DNA from: Pseudocercospora fijiensis CIRAD86
Lineage: Eukaryota > Ascomycota > Dothideomycetes > Mycosphaerellales > Mycosphaerellaceae
Assembly (NCBI RefSeq): GCF_000340215.1
Contig: NW_006921533.1
Location: 5,406,371 to 5,470,370 of the forward strand
DNA: 64,000 nucleotides
Direction of reading: 5' to 3'
Part shown: positions 1 to 12,911 of the stretch, in pieces
Numbering within the stretch: position 1 is the stretch's first letter
Layout: every line of letters starts with the position of its first letter
Program-made: the position numbers and the translations under genes
The notes under the pieces: generated by a model
Databases searched by the model: none
What the model was told of the DNA's origin: nothing
What the model saw: the letters and a program-made list of their open reading frames with translations, nothing else

Positions 1-2660
1 ATTATAGAATACTAGGCTATAGTACGAAAGGTCCTCGACCGCCTACGGGCCTATAGCCTATATTGCAAGCCTTCTAAATGCACCTTTGCTACTAAGGAGG
101 TGTCCTTCCTTAGCTTCCTCGTATTAACTAAGGGTATTAAGGCTAATCCTAATCGGATTAAAACTATTACTAAATAGCCTGTTCCTACGTTAATTAAGGA
201 GCTATAGTCGTTTCTCGGCTTCGCTAACTTCTACCGTCGGTTTATTAAGGGCTATTTACGGTATATAATGCCCCTAACTAAGCTTACTAAAACTAAGGCT
301 AACCCGACTAGAGAGTTTAAATAGACTAATAGAGTATAAGCCACTTTTAACGGCCTAAAGCAACGCTTTACTAATGTCCCCTTATTGCACTATTTCGTAC
401 TAAGCAAGCAGATCCGAATTAAGACTAACGCTTTATAGTTCGCTATATTAGCTATTATATTACAGCAATTAGATAATAACTATTACTAGCACCTAATTGC
501 CTTCTTTTTACGAAAGATAATCGATATAGAACGTCGATATAAGACCTACGAGCAAGAGCTCTTAGCAATCGTAGAAGCTTTTAAGTATTAGCGCTACTAT
601 CTCGATAGTGCTTAGTACACAATTTAGGTCTATATAGACTATAACAACCTGCGTAGTATTACTAAGGTTACAAGGGTTATAGGTCGATAGGCTAGATAGG
701 CCGTCTACCTCGCTAGGTTCGATTTTAATATATTATATCGACTAGGCGTAAGTAACCCTACCGATAGCCTATCGAGGCGGCCTAATTACGATAGCGAGAC
801 TTAGCAATCTATTAATTTATTATTTCTAACCCTATAGTATAAGATTGCTATAGCCCGTATTATTAATAAGCAAGCGTAGGATAAGCAGACTTCCGGACTC
901 CGCGGCGGCAACAAATACTATAGCGGAGTTGCCGTTCTTCTAGTATACGTTAGAAAGGACGTAGATCGCTCGAGCTATAATAACTCGATTAAAGACATTG
1001 CTATCTATAGTAATAGCCTATATAGCGACAGTACTATAGAAGAGGTTGTAGTAGTTCCGGCTACTAGTGCTATTAGATATATATAATACGTACCTCGTTC
1101 GATAGTACGGGTGCTATTAAATAACCTTGCAAATAGGGATAGTTAATCGTTTATAGATAAGCTATTACGTGCTTAGTAGAGGGACGCCTTTACTATTAAC
1201 CGTATTAATAGGCTTATAAGTAGACAAACGACTCGATCTAGTAAGAGTAATTAGTCGATCGACGACAAAGGTTACTTAAGGTTTAAGGGCAGATACTATG
1301 TCCCCGCTAAACAATCGATTAGACAAGAGCTTTTAAAGAGGCACTATAATAGTAAGCTCGCTAGTTACTATAGCATAGAGAGGTCGCACGAGTTACTATC
1401 GCGTATATACTACTAGCTAAATAGTAAGCGGCATATAAAGGAGTATATATAGACCTATATAGTATACTAGCGAGTTAAAGTACCGAAGCACTTGCTATTC
1501 GGCGAGTTGTCTTCGCTCCCTGTTCTAAAGAAGCTATTTGCTAAGCTAATAATAGACTTTATTATAGGCCTTCTGCCTACTAAGTATAGAGGTAGCAAGG
1601 ACGTATATAATGCTATCCTTGTTATAGTAGATCGATTTACTAAAGGCGCTCGATACGTCCCGGCGCGCAAGGATTAGACTGCTATTAATATAGCTAAAGC
1701 ACTATAGAACAACATCTTCTATAGCTATTAGGGGACCCCTAAGGGGATAGTCTCCGATAGGGGCTCGACATTTACATCGTACTATTAGAGCGAATTATGC
1801 CTGCAACTAAGACTGAAGCATCGACTGTTAATAGCCTTCTATCTATAGACTAACGGTTAAATAGAGAGGCAGAATGCTACGCTATAGTAGTACCTACGTA
1901 GCTACATTAATAAGGACCCTAATAGATAGGTTAACCTCTTATAACTAGCTAAATTCGTATATAATAACTGTGTCTACTTATTAACTAAGGTTTTACTATA
2001 CATAGCTATAATAGGTTAGAACGCTGCTATACTATAAGACCCCCTATCGCTCGAGGCCGAGCGTAAGGAAAGGGAAGCGCGTTAAGTACCCGAAACACTA
2101 GCGGCTATTAAGAGGGTTCAGAAGATGCGAGAAATCTATACTAAGATAGCCGAGAAGTTAATAAAGGCTTAAGAGTACTAAAAGACCTACTACGATAAGC
2201 ACTATACGCTAATAACCTTTAAACAAGGCGACATAGTTATACTAAGTACTAAGAACCTCCGCATCCGCAAGCACCTATTACCTAACGGCAAAACAAGGCC
2301 TAAGCTCGCACTAAGATACATTAGTCTATTCTGCATTCGAGAAGTTAAGGGCTCCTCCGTATAGGCCTATTAGTTGTAGCTTCCTCCTTATTACACTATC
2401 TATAACACCTTCTATGTATCCCTTCTTAAGCTATATTACCTACGCGAGGGGGATAAAGTCCCTACTAAACACGAAGACATACTAGCGGATAGTAAAGAGC
2501 TATAGTCTATAGAACGTATTCTAAAGCACTAGACTAGGCAAGGCAAGAGGGAGTACCTATTGAGATAGTAAGGCTATTCGCCTAAATAGGACTTATAGGA
2601 AGCTAAAGGTTCCTTTAAGGACATAACTAAGTTGTTAGATAAGTATTAGACTAGTATAAA
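1..2660 (+). mobile_element. Ty3/gypsy retrotransposon pol, RIP-degraded, 5' end outside window
   Basis: This is a dead copy of a chromodomain-type Ty3/gypsy polyprotein, already inside reverse transcriptase at base 1. One frame (for example [15 protein letters not shown] from 211) gives the end of RT and the thumb. Around 420-480 it reads as RNase H (TNAL.FAILA, matching the family's TDASDFAIGA). An integrase core follows, with the best open stretch at 1492-1677 (DFIIGLLP, ILVIVDRFTKGARY). A C-terminal chromodomain remnant lies at about 2490-2650, ending in WEAKGSF-like sequence. Nearly all breaks are TAG or TAA where the family has Gln or Trp codons, as expected from RIP. No part longer than about 60 codons is open, so it cannot encode an active enzyme. 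Domain order RT-RNaseH-INT-chromo is seen directly; the chromovirus assignment comes from family knowledge. Confidence 0.9.
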
Positions 2661-4108
2661 GAACAAGAAGAAGGCTAAGGGTCTATAATGTCGCCTAGGA
2701 ATAATACTACCCCTAGGGTGCTATTAGCTAACTAATTAGAGACAAGCAATTGTTAGCAACAAAGGACAATAAGACTACACTAGGCGCGCTACGACGCGTT
2801 AACTAATTGCCTGCCCTTTTAAGGACTCTACCTCTTTACTAATGCGCCCTATAAGGCCCTTCTCCTAGTATTTAGGTCCCCCTCTTAATCCTTTATTCTG
2901 TTAAGGCCTCGAGGCCTAGGCAATCGGCGCGGCCGGCGCGGCTATATTAGTAACAGTATTACGGGGTGTGTTGCTAGTTAAGGAAGGAAGGACACAGCTA
3001 TGTTAGTAACGGTATTGCCGAGTTATTGTTAGTTAAAGAAGGAAATTAGAAGAAGGTAAAGTTAGCGCTAAGACGACTAGCGCCGCTATTATTAAACATT
3101 ACCTACTATTGCTACTACACTTGTAAAAACAACCTTACCTATACTACGAGCCTAAGGCACCTTTAATTAAAACGTTAATTGAAAGCTTTAAGCCTATTAA
3201 AGGTTTGATTAAAACTTTAAGGCCAAGTTAAAAACTTTAAGCCGCCTAAAAGATTAAGCGACTAATAGACTAACTAAGGGCAAAACTATAGAGCTAAGCT
3301 AGCCGGGGTCGATCTTGCGGACAATAGGTTACTCCTCGATCTTTCCGATTCTTTAAGCGAGGCGAACCTCTACTACTATACTTATAATAGCCTTTATCTA
3401 TAGAAACTAGACGAGCTGTGTTTTTTAAAAAGATAAGATAAGATTAATACTTAAAGGCTGCTAAACCTAGCTAATTAGGGCTAGCGAAACTACGAATAAT
3501 AAGAATAATAACCCTCGGAAGCGGACAAACCCTCGGAAGCGGACATTGCTAGGTCTTTTAAGAGTAGACGTAAAGAACTCGGTATAATATTACTTAGAGC
3601 GGAGGCAGGGCTGTAATACCTCGTACGTCTACCTATTATAGTAGGGAAGACGCGCTCGTATTATAATTAGTCGAAGGCCCCTAAATCTTGTAGATACATA
3701 TTACTTTATAGTTTATTATATATAGGGATAGCGTAGTTAGAGTTAGACATTGTACTATATTAGAGGTAAGGTTTGATATAGTTACATAATCAGATAGTTA
3801 AGTATTTAATTTAGCGCGGGCTAAGTAGCTTGTTAGACTTGCTAAGTTAGCGGCAATAGAGGTCGTAGAATATAGACAGGCTACGAGGGCGCGGCCTTTA
3901 GAAGGGAAGCGTATATTAGGGCTAAAGAGGCTATACGTAATTAGTATATAACTAGGCCAAGTGAAGCTAGGGTCTTAGTGCCTTAGGCAGGGCTTAGCGC
4001 TTGGTAATAGGCTAACTTGCCTGCCTTCCTCCCTCTCCTTCTAGCTCCTTATCGAATACTACCTATACCTACTACTACCCTATCTACCTGCTAATATACC
4101 CTTCTTAT
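2661..4108. other. AT-rich RIP-degraded DNA between two transposons; possible 3' LTR
   Basis: There is no gene here. A TGTCGCC start at about 2691, just after the chromodomain remnant, would suit the 3' LTR of the gypsy element, and a TATA-like CCTATAAGG lies at about 2850. The 5' LTR is outside the window, so the LTR cannot be confirmed. The second half probably belongs to the 5' flank of the pogo-type element. Confidence 0.4.
3512..3545 (+). repeat. 18-bp-period direct repeat, possible transposon end
   Basis: The 16-mer CCCTCGGAAGCGGACA occurs at 3512-3527 and again at 3530-3545. Short repeated sequence of this type is common at the ends of Tc1/mariner-pogo elements, and a pogo-type transposase relic lies 560 bp downstream. 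I did not find an inverted partner beyond that relic, so its role as a terminal repeat is unproven. Confidence 0.4.
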
Positions 4109-5840
4109 AATGTCGCGGCGGCGCTAATTACTACGACTCGCGAGGATACGGTTATAAAGGAAATAATAGTAGAAGTCGCCGCTAGCGCGAGTAACGAGTA
4201 GATTAATAACGAGGATAAAGAAGTAGCCGATCTAGAGGTACTAATTAATATATATAATAAGGTAACTAACGAAGATAAGGAGGTTATAGAAGTCGCCGGC
4301 CTTACTCGAGTTAGTAGAAAGCGGAAGTCCTATCTTCGCGAGTTTAAGTTATAGGTAGTCGATTATATAAGGTTAAAGAAGTAGAAGTATAAAAAGAAGG
4401 GCGGCATTATCGTCGTCGGTTCTGTCTTAGTTAAGAAGACCGCTCGTCGCTTTAAAATAGACCGCAAACAGGCAAGAGAGTAGCTTATAAATAAGACTAC
4501 TATTCGCAACTCGAAGAAGGAGTCTCGATAGGTTAGTAATAGTAATAGATTAGCCCTTCTTCCTTAACTAGAGGCGGCCCTTTATAAGGGCATTATAACG
4601 GCTCGAGAATAAGGAATTAGAGTTAATAACGCATAGATTATTAGGGCTGCAAAGAAGATATATACTACGCTCTATCTAGACAAGGTCTCTTTACTAAGGG
4701 ACAGACTCTACTTCGAATACTTTAAGTTCTCGAAGGGTTAGTTTATAGGCTATAAACGACGGTAGAATATAGCCCTTCGAAGGAAGATAAAGACCGCTTA
4801 GAAGGCACCTAAAGAGCTCCTTTACTATATTGTCTTATAGCTTCAATTTAACCGCCGTAATAGTATTTGTCGGCCTAGTAAGACCCCTTATCCTATTACT
4901 AAAGGACGTTATTCTCTCGGTTAAATAAGCAATACAGATCAATCGCTACTACCGTACGACTTCCGCGCTAAACAGACGTATAATATTAAGGGCTCTAAGA
5001 CCGTCCGAATAACTACTAGCAAGTCCGGCTAGTTTAAGCGGCAGGCAACCTTCTAAGGAGAGCTTTATAGTAATAGTCTATAGCGAGGCAAGCTATTAAT
5101 TATCTTCCGTAGTAGTCTAGGCTTCTTAAATATAGCTTACGGCAAGCACGAGAAGCAATTCTACGATACTAGCGTATATATAATGTTCTAAACTAACGCC
5201 TAGTATAACGAAGAGGTACTATTAAAGTAGCTTAAGAAGAGTTAGAAGTTTGCCTATATACCTAGACTTAGAGAGACAAGAGACATGCTATAGTTGCTTA
5301 TACTAGACGTCTACTCTACTTAGAAGATAGAACGAGTGTTGCAACGCTTCCGTAAGCTAAATACTATTACTTCCTTTATTCTAGGTAGTTATACTAGCTA
5401 TATCTAAGTACTAGATGCATCTATTAACAAACTACTAAAGGACTATACTAAAGAGTGCTACGACGACTATATCTTCTACTACCCTAAGAAGATCGATTAA
5501 CTAGTCTACGAGCGGCGAGTTTTAATAACAAAGTAGGTTGCTATAGCGTAGCGGAAAATCTACGTTAAGAAGAAGGACCTTATTATTAAGACCTTCCGCA
5601 ATTTAGGCCTTACTTTGCCTACTAATAGTAGTAAAGACGATAGTATTTAGATTAAGGATTTGCCTAGTATTCAAATTAGTAACTATCGCCGCAAAGATAG
5701 CAATAGTAATATCGTTAAAGGAAATAACGGAATCGAGGTTGTTATATACGAGGATACCTTTAACCCTTCAATCCCCGACTAGTTAATTAAAAAGGAAGAT
5801 TATACGCTAGAATTAGGTCCCCTTAACCGTATACTAGCAT
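4109..5840 (+). pseudogene. Pogo/Fot1-type DDE_1 transposase, RIP-degraded
   Basis: One frame from about 4109 reads through a dead transposase of the pogo (Tc1/mariner superfamily) class. A CENP-B-like DNA-binding region is visible around 4720-4770 (YFKFSKG.FIGYKRR). It is followed by the DDE_1 core: SPLPYDF then KTYNIKGSKT near 4950, GKLLIIFRSS near 5090, LLILDVYST near 5296 holding the first catalytic Asp, and VLDASINKLLKDY near 5408 holding the second. The tail is KKDLIIKTFRNLGLTLP near 5570. Breaks are almost all TAG or TAA, consistent with RIP. The family is recognised from motif order. It could not produce a working transposase. Confidence 0.8.
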
Positions 5841-7140
5841 TCTAATTGCTAGTAGAGCTTTAGAAGCAACTTAATAATATATAGATTAATCTTGTAGCTA
5901 GTAAGGACGATAAGGGTACTATAAGGGAGTAGTACGAGGGCAACTAAGACGTAGAACACAAGTCCGATATTAAAGATTAAAGCTAGCTTTCGTCGACGCT
6001 CGAAGCCGAGATTAGCTTATACCGATTGCTATATTCTATAATACTACCCTTTTGTTTTTATATATTATAATATATAATAGAGTTATAGTACGTATTAATA
6101 CGAAGCTCCGCCGCTATCGTTTATCTAAATCGGACTATTATAGCGCATATAACATCGTCGTAAAGAGTTGCAATAATCTAGAAGTAAAGCTTCGGCGAAA
6201 GTCGGCCGAGATACTTCCCCGCAAGCTCGAGAATCTCGGATTTTTATATATTACTACTAGTTTCTTGATAACTATATAACCGATTTACTTCGTTGTTTTT
6301 TTGTATAAGAGCGCGTATATAGATCTACTACCTTACAGTTCGAGAAAGTAATTGTATAGTATTACTAGGTATAGGTATAGAATTAAAGATTTTAGAAAGC
6401 CGCTAAGACCTCGTATACCTTAGGTAATAATAAGCCTAATATTATATATTTCTACTACTTCTAAGACAACTTAATCTATAATAACAACCTCTACGCCTTA
6501 ATCTTCGCTATATGCTAATATATAGTAAGTATATTACGTACGGCGGCCTTTAGAGATGCTAATTTATCCTTTATCTACTTTATTTCCGCCTAGAGTTAAG
6601 TATACAAGTCGCGCTAAATCGACGGCAGGCTTAGAGTGTCTCGATAATTAAGCTATAGCTAATCTAGACCCTCTCTTATTCCCCTTCGCTACTATTGCTT
6701 ATAGGCTTCTAGCTAGTCTACCTCTAGCTATATTTGTTAGGTATATAGCCGCTAAGGAGTCTATAAAATCGAGGTCTCGGATCTAGGGGCTAGTAACGGC
6801 GACAATAGCTCTTCTTTAACCTACCTAGAAGGCTTAGAAGGCGTACGTTTAAACTAATAATATTAGTAGGTGTCTGGCTTACTATACCGCCGCCTACCTA
6901 CCTCTATTCGGTCTATTCTATCGATCGATCTACCGTATAAGAAAGAGAAGGAATAAAGGCTAAGAATAGGTTAAATTTAGCCTAGATTTAGCCTCCGGAG
7001 AGAGCTGTATTCGGCCGCAATCTACGCCTTTACGTATGCTACAATAACTACTGTTTCTACGCCGCTTATAGCTTCTACAATACACTAAATAAGGGTAGGC
7101 TTATAACTCAATCGACACCTTGGTTACGGAAGGACAATAT
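5841..7140. other. RIP-degraded AT-rich DNA, no gene recognised
   Basis: The sequence keeps the TpA-rich, stop-riddled character of the neighbouring transposons. A 75-codon open stretch at 6052-6279 has no recognisable domain and starts inside the likely 3' tail of the pogo-type element. Composition switches to ordinary genic DNA at roughly 7,100-7,150, which marks the edge of the repeat block. Confidence 0.5.
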
Positions 7141-7422
7141 CTAGCAGTGGGCCTATCTACAGGGGTGGGCTTACTACAAGTAGTAGGCTTGGATACCAGT
7201 TTCTACGGTATCAAAGAGTAGGACAAGACAGCGGGGCACGAGATGAAGTACTCGTAACATACTTACGCACATACGTTGCAGGGATATGACATCGGCCTGG
7301 GCACCACTGCCGATGCCATCAACAAAGAATTCCATATCGACTGGAGAAGTACCTGCTGCACGAGGTCAATCATTGGCGCCAATGAGATATGGGCACTGAC
7401 AGGAACAACAGATGTGCTATCA

Positions 7423-8030
7423 TCACCACTCGCGAATCTCACCGCCAGGACCAACGAAATGCGGACTTCTCCAAGCCTTCGCATCGACCGCAGCTGCGCG
7501 CTCAGCCTCCTCGTCCATCTCAATCCCCAAGCCTGGCCCAGTCATGAGCTCGATCATACCATCCTGCACATTCCACACTTCCGCGTTCATTGTGTAGCTC
7601 GTCAAGTCTGAACCTTCCCGAGCGGCATCTCTTGAATGGCGAAGTTGGCGGAAGTCGCATCAATTTGAACACTCGCTGCCAGCGCAATGGGGCCAAGAGG
7701 GCAATGGGGAGCAAGAGCAATGTCATACGCTTCGGCCATCTTTGCAATCCGAAAAGTTTCAGAGATGCCGCCGCAGTGGCATATATCGGGCTGAAGGATA
7801 TCGACGCTGCGATCCTCCCAGAAACGGCTTGACATCCCATCGAGAGTACAACCGCTCTCCCTGCGCAATTGGCGTGCTGACATGCCGCGACAATTCCTGC
7901 ATGCCTTCGACGCTCTCAGAGAGTAGCGGCTCCTCAATGAACAGCAGACGCTCCGGCTCGAGAAGCTTGGCCAATTGCTTCGCCATAGCTTTGTGCACTC
8001 GCCCGTGGAAATCTCCTCCAGCATGACAAC
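7423..8030 (-). pseudogene. Galactonate dehydratase-like (mandelate racemase superfamily) relic
   Basis: The C-terminal part of a D-galactonate dehydratase-type enolase is readable on the minus strand in three frames. The first segment (about 8000-7830) has DFHGRVH, LLFIEEPLL and TPIAQGERLYSRWDVKPFL. The second (about 7825-7615) has SVDILQPDICHCGGISE and LAPHCPLGPIALAASVQ. The third (7605-7423) has TGPGLGIEMDEE and PHFVGPGGEIREW followed by a stop. Frame changes fall near 7828 and near 7610. The metal-ligand region (DFH, EEP) is present, but the N-terminal capping domain is not recognisable upstream. This family dehydrates sugar acids. Unlike the flanking transposons, the breaks are frameshifts, not RIP-type stops, so this looks like slow decay of a once-real gene. 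Confidence 0.8.
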
Positions 8031-9804
8031 GGCTCCACCACTGCTGCATGCGCCCTACTTCTTGGACGAATATATGTAGGGAGCAGAGCCTCCTGTGACG
8101 CATCAGCTCAGTCACATGACTGTCACATGACTTCTTGGCACATGAAGAATTTCCACACTGTTTGTCAGTCCATAGAATAGACAGAACATAGGCAATTAAC
8201 GAAGCCAATTTAACCGCCGACAATGCAGTATTACGTAAGTAATCAACTGCGCTGTGCGTGATACCTCCCACATGCTTCAAGAGCCGGAACTCAATACCCC
8301 GAAATCGGCAGGGGTCAAAGGCCGACGTCACAAGTTCACTCGAGAGCTCTTCTTCTACTTGGCCAAGAATCATATATATGGCCGACATACGACACTTTAC
8401 CAAAGTCTGTCAGTAGTCGTGGCAGATCTGTGCAACACATCCATCGCCTACAACAACGCCGTCCTCTCTGGATTGGACGAACCCCACTGGGCGCTAAGAA
8501 TTGTCTCGGTACACAAGCATACCGGCCCTTCATCGTCCGAACCAGAACGGAAACTATTCGCTTCTGATCGACACACGCTAGTCCATGTTTCTTCACGATG
8601 GCAGCAATAGCCAAGGGAACAGAAGTCGTCGTGCTTCGACTCGTTTCGGAAGGGAAATGCGACGACTGGAATCTAGATGTGGCTACGACCGGGATCTTAA
8701 CCCGCGATATCCAGGACAAGGAGCTTCAGGACTGCCAAATGGATTACTTCAAGTCTTCAACGCCAAAACGTATGAGATTAAGTTATTGGTCAGGCTTCAC
8801 ATGCCGCATTGGTCTGAAGTGCCTGCCCATCTGTGAACGATATCTACTCCTTCCATCAGCCTGATCTGGACGCCATCGCGGTCCACTTCTAAATCACAAA
8901 CTTGTCAATCCAAGGCCAATGAGCAGCTTACTTTTTCAATCTTGCCGTGACACGACGTCTACTTTCTCCTTCAGCCGTTGCAACAGTACCGAAGAGCAGA
9001 GTGCGATCTTGGCAGGCTCACAACGATGATGTAACAAGGACACCGACGTCAATGGTAGCGAGATCATCGCCAGAGGACTGGAAGATGCTTAACGATGGGC
9101 ATAATGGCCTGGATCACCAAGCTACTTGGAATACGCTCTACCACATCATTCTCGCGATTCTCTGACGTCTTTCTACCCCCGCCAGATACTGCTCTTCCGA
9201 GGCGCCCCGAAATATGATCGCAACCTCGTCAACGCCGAAAGAAATCGCTCTTTTCAGATATACCAGTTCGGATAGAATGCATTGAAAGCCATTCGTGGCG
9301 TTTAGAAGAGCCTTGCGCATAGTTTCGGACTGAAAATAAGAAAATGCTTGGTGGCTTGCATTGCTTGGGACGGGTGCGCATTTGGTCAAGCGTAATTTCC
9401 CAGCGAGCAAGCAAGCCAGCCACCCAGCCAGGCTGTTACAGCCTTGCGTCACAATTCGCCTTCTTCCGCTCGCCCATCGTCCTCAATCAGAGCGCCTGTT
9501 GCATACACGCGGTATGGATGGCCGCTTGACACGAAACTCACACAGCGAGCTCAAATGCATGTGCCCGCCGCGTCTTGGAACCCGAGGGTCAAAACAGTGC
9601 TGAGTCTCAGCAAAGCTTTGTCACATGTATAAAGATCATGTGAAAGTCTGTGCGAAATGCGAAGCCGCTATTCCATTGAAGTGCTTCATGCAAGGCTGTA
9701 TAATACTCAACACTAGTACCTAACTTCTTACTTTACCCAGAACTCAATACAGACCATACAGCACCACGAAGCTAACGTACGCGAATCTAGCGCATTAGAG
9801 CAAC
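8031..9804. other. Non-RIP DNA without a recognisable gene
   Basis: Base composition is like the genic regions, and overlapping short open frames occur on both strands, but none shows a domain, a convincing start or splice structure. Part of 8030-8700 may be the eroded 5' portion of the galactonate-dehydratase relic, though I could not match it to the N-terminal domain. Confidence 0.5.
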
Positions 9805-10242
9805 ATGACGAACTTACTTGATCTGCCACCCGAGCTCAAGTCAGCAATCTTCCAAAATCTGCTCCTCAAAAACATTTAAAACGTTGCGGGGACCTCCAAG
9901 CAGTCATCAATCGGAGGACCAATCGCACGCTATTGATTGACTCAGCAACTGCTGTCAGCCATACAGGATCTTCAAGTACCTATCCTGCCGAAATTCGCTA
10001 CTGAGTTTTTTCACTATGGCGTCAAGAGTATGCCGGCTTATCGCACGCGCTCATTGGAATGCTCAATGGCGACATGCAGCTGGCTGCTATCAGAGAAGAG
10101 GTGTTCCTACACTAGAGTTCAGGCTCGGGGAACCTCAAGGAAGATCTTCTTGCCATGTTATGCATTTTCTGGCTATGCACATTTGATCAAGTCTCTTTTT
10201 CGCGTGCAAGTTGCTGACACAGCGATCCAAGCTGGCTCCTGA
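9805..10242 (+). pseudogene. F-box protein relic with in-frame stops
   Basis: An ATG at 9805 opens an F-box-like start (LLDLPPELKSAIFQNLLLKNI). The frame then meets TAA at 9877 and a TGA just before 9937, and runs on in the same frame to 10242. F-box proteins recruit substrates to SCF ubiquitin ligases. Only the first half of an F-box can be recognised, and the remainder (about 100 codons) has no known domain. Either this is a pseudogene or the first stop lies in an unrecognised intron; I favour a pseudogene because no donor/acceptor pair repairs the frame. Confidence 0.55.
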
Positions 10243-10547
10243 ACAGATTGCATTAGTATTGGCTGGTAGTAGAACCCCTTCGACACGTCGAAGCCATTCG
10301 TTCCTTCCTGATCTTTCACACATCTTACGCTTCATGACTTCACTTTCACATAACCCTTTGGAAGCTCTCACGGAGCCGCAATATTCATTCCATTGACCAC
10401 TTCACGGTTTCTTGGAGGATCATCTCCAGCCAATTGAAATCCTTCTCCCGAAGCTTGCATCTCATTCCACGCTCTATATTATTACAACACCCAGGGTCCT
10501 TGTAACACCCTCCATCAAAGCCGTCCATGATCCGTACCAACCAGTAA

Positions 10548-10555
10548 CTTATAAA
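10548..10555 (+). repeat. Left 8-bp target-site duplication (CTTATAAA) of the hAT element
   Basis: CTTATAAA immediately precedes the left terminal inverted repeat and is repeated exactly at 14246-14253. It fits the nTnnnnAn preference of hAT target duplications. Confidence 0.9.
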
Positions 10556-10689
10556 CATAGTTGTTGAATACTGAGTACTTACTAGTTAGCGCCTGTAATC
10601 ACAATCATAGTTAATAATAAGTGAATAATCAGTATTCATAGTCACGTAATCATATAATTAGTACCTAGTGATGCTTAGGGTTAAGAAGG

Positions 10690-12750
10690 AGATAGATTTA
10701 CAAGCCGTCGTCGTTGTTGCTAGCACCTGAGACTGAATATGAGGCTAGTAATAGCCCTTCTTCTACCTCTTCTAGTATAGCTAGTTCTAATAGCACCTTA
10801 GCAACCCCTGTTCTTGTCTAGTTCTTCGAGCACTTATTTATACGAATATAGTCGCTACTCATGCGTGCACGGTCCCATCTAGCAGTGCGGCGGCTTATAC
10901 TAAAGGTCCTCTCTAACTTAGCGGACATAGCGAAGGCTAACAATGTATTAATAGCTAGTTGCTATAGTGCTAGATCGCAGGTCTTCCGCTATTAAACCTA
11001 CTAGTCGATAGGGCTTATAAGAACAGGCTTCTCGCTAACTAGTGGCAGTGCTATTGGACTAGCATAAATGAAGGCTTCGAAGGGGTCATTATTAGCAGCA
11101 ACTAGGTCAGTTTGAGACTTAATTTGCTAGCGCTCGAGGTCCGATAGTCCTTTAAATAAGCGCTGTAGCGTAGCTAGTAGTTGACGGCTATTTCCGAAGC
11201 GTATCTTGTAGTCCTTCTAAAGCGCTGTAGACTGTAACAAGGTAGTGTCTATGTCTACTGCGGAGCGGCCTCTAAGCTAGGCAAGTCGTCGGCTTAGATG
11301 TAGCAATACTATAGTAACGTAGAGAGGGCTCTTTTGGTTAAGGATGTAGTACTTGTCGAACAGCGTCCTTGCTACATTAATAGACCTAATAAGGACCGTC
11401 CGGTGAGCGTTCTCGCTAGCTAAGCGTATAAAGTGGCTTCTTAGGTATTCTATAGACTCTTGATACATATTGAATGTAACAGTGTAGCCTTATAGCCGAA
11501 GAGTGACCTCTTTGAAGGGACTAAGAAACCTCCGTGTATGAGCTAGCACCTTCTAATCGTCCTCGGATAGGCTGAACTCGCGCAGGTGCGGCATTTTATC
11601 GAAGAAGGTGTTCAAAATCGGCCTTATTTGAATGGCCTCTTCTATTATTAGAAGCTAACTATTCTAGCGTGTTTTACCGGGGATCTTTGGCACTATATAT
11701 AGCAGTTGTAGCTAGGCTTTACAGACCTCTTGGAAGATGTTATTGTAGTCGTTCTTCCGTAGAAGCTTAGCGAGTGTAAATAGCCGTTGTAATGGTCCTT
11801 GTTTAACGAAGCACTCTACGTCTATATCGAGCTACCTCGATATAGAGATATTGTCGCTATCGTTGCTAAGTACCGTTTGATCAAATTCCTCACTTTTAGC
11901 GGCCTCTACGTCCTTAGCAAACATAAAGGCTATAGTTATACGATTGAGAATGTGACTAATACAGCGGAGGCGGCGGTTCTTCTACGAGTAGCCTTGCGAG
12001 TCCATAAAGCGCTTAATAGTAAGACAAAGGGTGTTATTGTTAGAGCCGCTATTAGTCGTTATCTAGCTAAGCCTACTATTAGCAATCTCGAAGGTTGAGA
12101 AGCAAGGCAAGACGCTCTCGGCAAGGAAGTTACTAGTATAAGAACTAGGCGGAAGTTGTAGCAAATCTAGCAGTATTTGGACTAGTTGACCGCGTGGATT
12201 AATGTACTAGCAATTAATCGCCTAGAAGAACTTGTAGCCGTGCTATAACTTCTATGTATTAGTACAGAAGTGAAGATAGCTAAGTGCTTCTAATAGTGCT
12301 ATCTTGACTCGTTCTCGCTAGCTCTCGAAGTTGTATAGAATACGAGGATATAGTAAGGTGTGGCTCTTTAGAAGCACGCTTTCTGCGTAAGGATTAACCG
12401 CTAATATTAGGTCTCTGAATTCCTTCGTAATTAGTGCGTTGTGAGGAATGCTGCTAGCCGTAGCATAGCGAGCGAGAGCGTACCTAAACTTGTCCTTATC
12501 GGCGGCTCCTTGTAGGATATTAATGGTCTTGTCCGAGTTAATAACGCCTTGCTTCTTCTATAGCGCCGAGAGGTCAATCTGTGTCTGTTTCTTCTATTGA
12601 TAATTGCCTTCGAGCTTCCGTTTCTCAATGCCGACAAAGATAAAGTGCTTCTTAGCTAGGTGCTAAGGCGCGTTGCTAGAATTGGAGGCGTACCGGTTAG
12701 GGTCGTTATCGTTATAGTGTCTATAGTAGAATGCCTTATGCCTGCCTCTA
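10690..12750 (-). pseudogene. hAT transposase, RIP-degraded
   Basis: The minus-strand frame begins with a BED-finger-like stretch (NDNDPNRYASNSSNAP then HLAKKHFIFV) at about 12740-12640. It continues through TINILQGAADKDKFRYALARY and an alpha-helical middle. The most open part, 11468-11277, reads YFDKYY/SPLYVTIVLLHLSRRLA-like sequence typical of fungal hAT proteins. The hAT C-terminal dimerisation motif is clear at about 10935-10860 (AFAMSAKLERTFSISRRTAR then WDRARM). Family knowledge: this enzyme cuts and pastes the element through an RNase H-fold core. More than ten in-frame stops, mostly TAG, make this copy dead. The exact start is not visible. Confidence 0.85.
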
Positions 12751-12849
12751 TCTACTTTTAAAGGCTCACTATCCTTTAGTGCTCTCGCATGCTCCTACAA
12801 CGCCGGATCTGGGCGGTTCCTGCCTTTCCTTCTCTTTCTTAACTCGGCG

Positions 12850-12911
12850 AGTGTCGGTGTCGGTGTCGGTGTCGCTATCGGTGTCGCTGTCGCTGTCGCT
12901 GTCGCTGTCGA
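12850..12911 (+). repeat. GTGTCG/CTGTCG hexamer microsatellite inside the hAT element
   Basis: About ten copies of a six-base unit (GTGTCG grading into CTGTCG) run without interruption. On the transposase strand it would encode an Arg-rich stretch ahead of the BED-like region. It is less RIP-like than its surroundings and has probably expanded since the element decayed. Confidence 0.8.

Noticed and set aside
1492..1677. Stand-alone 61-codon gene
   Set aside because: It is the longest open stretch of the degraded gypsy integrase, not a separate gene.
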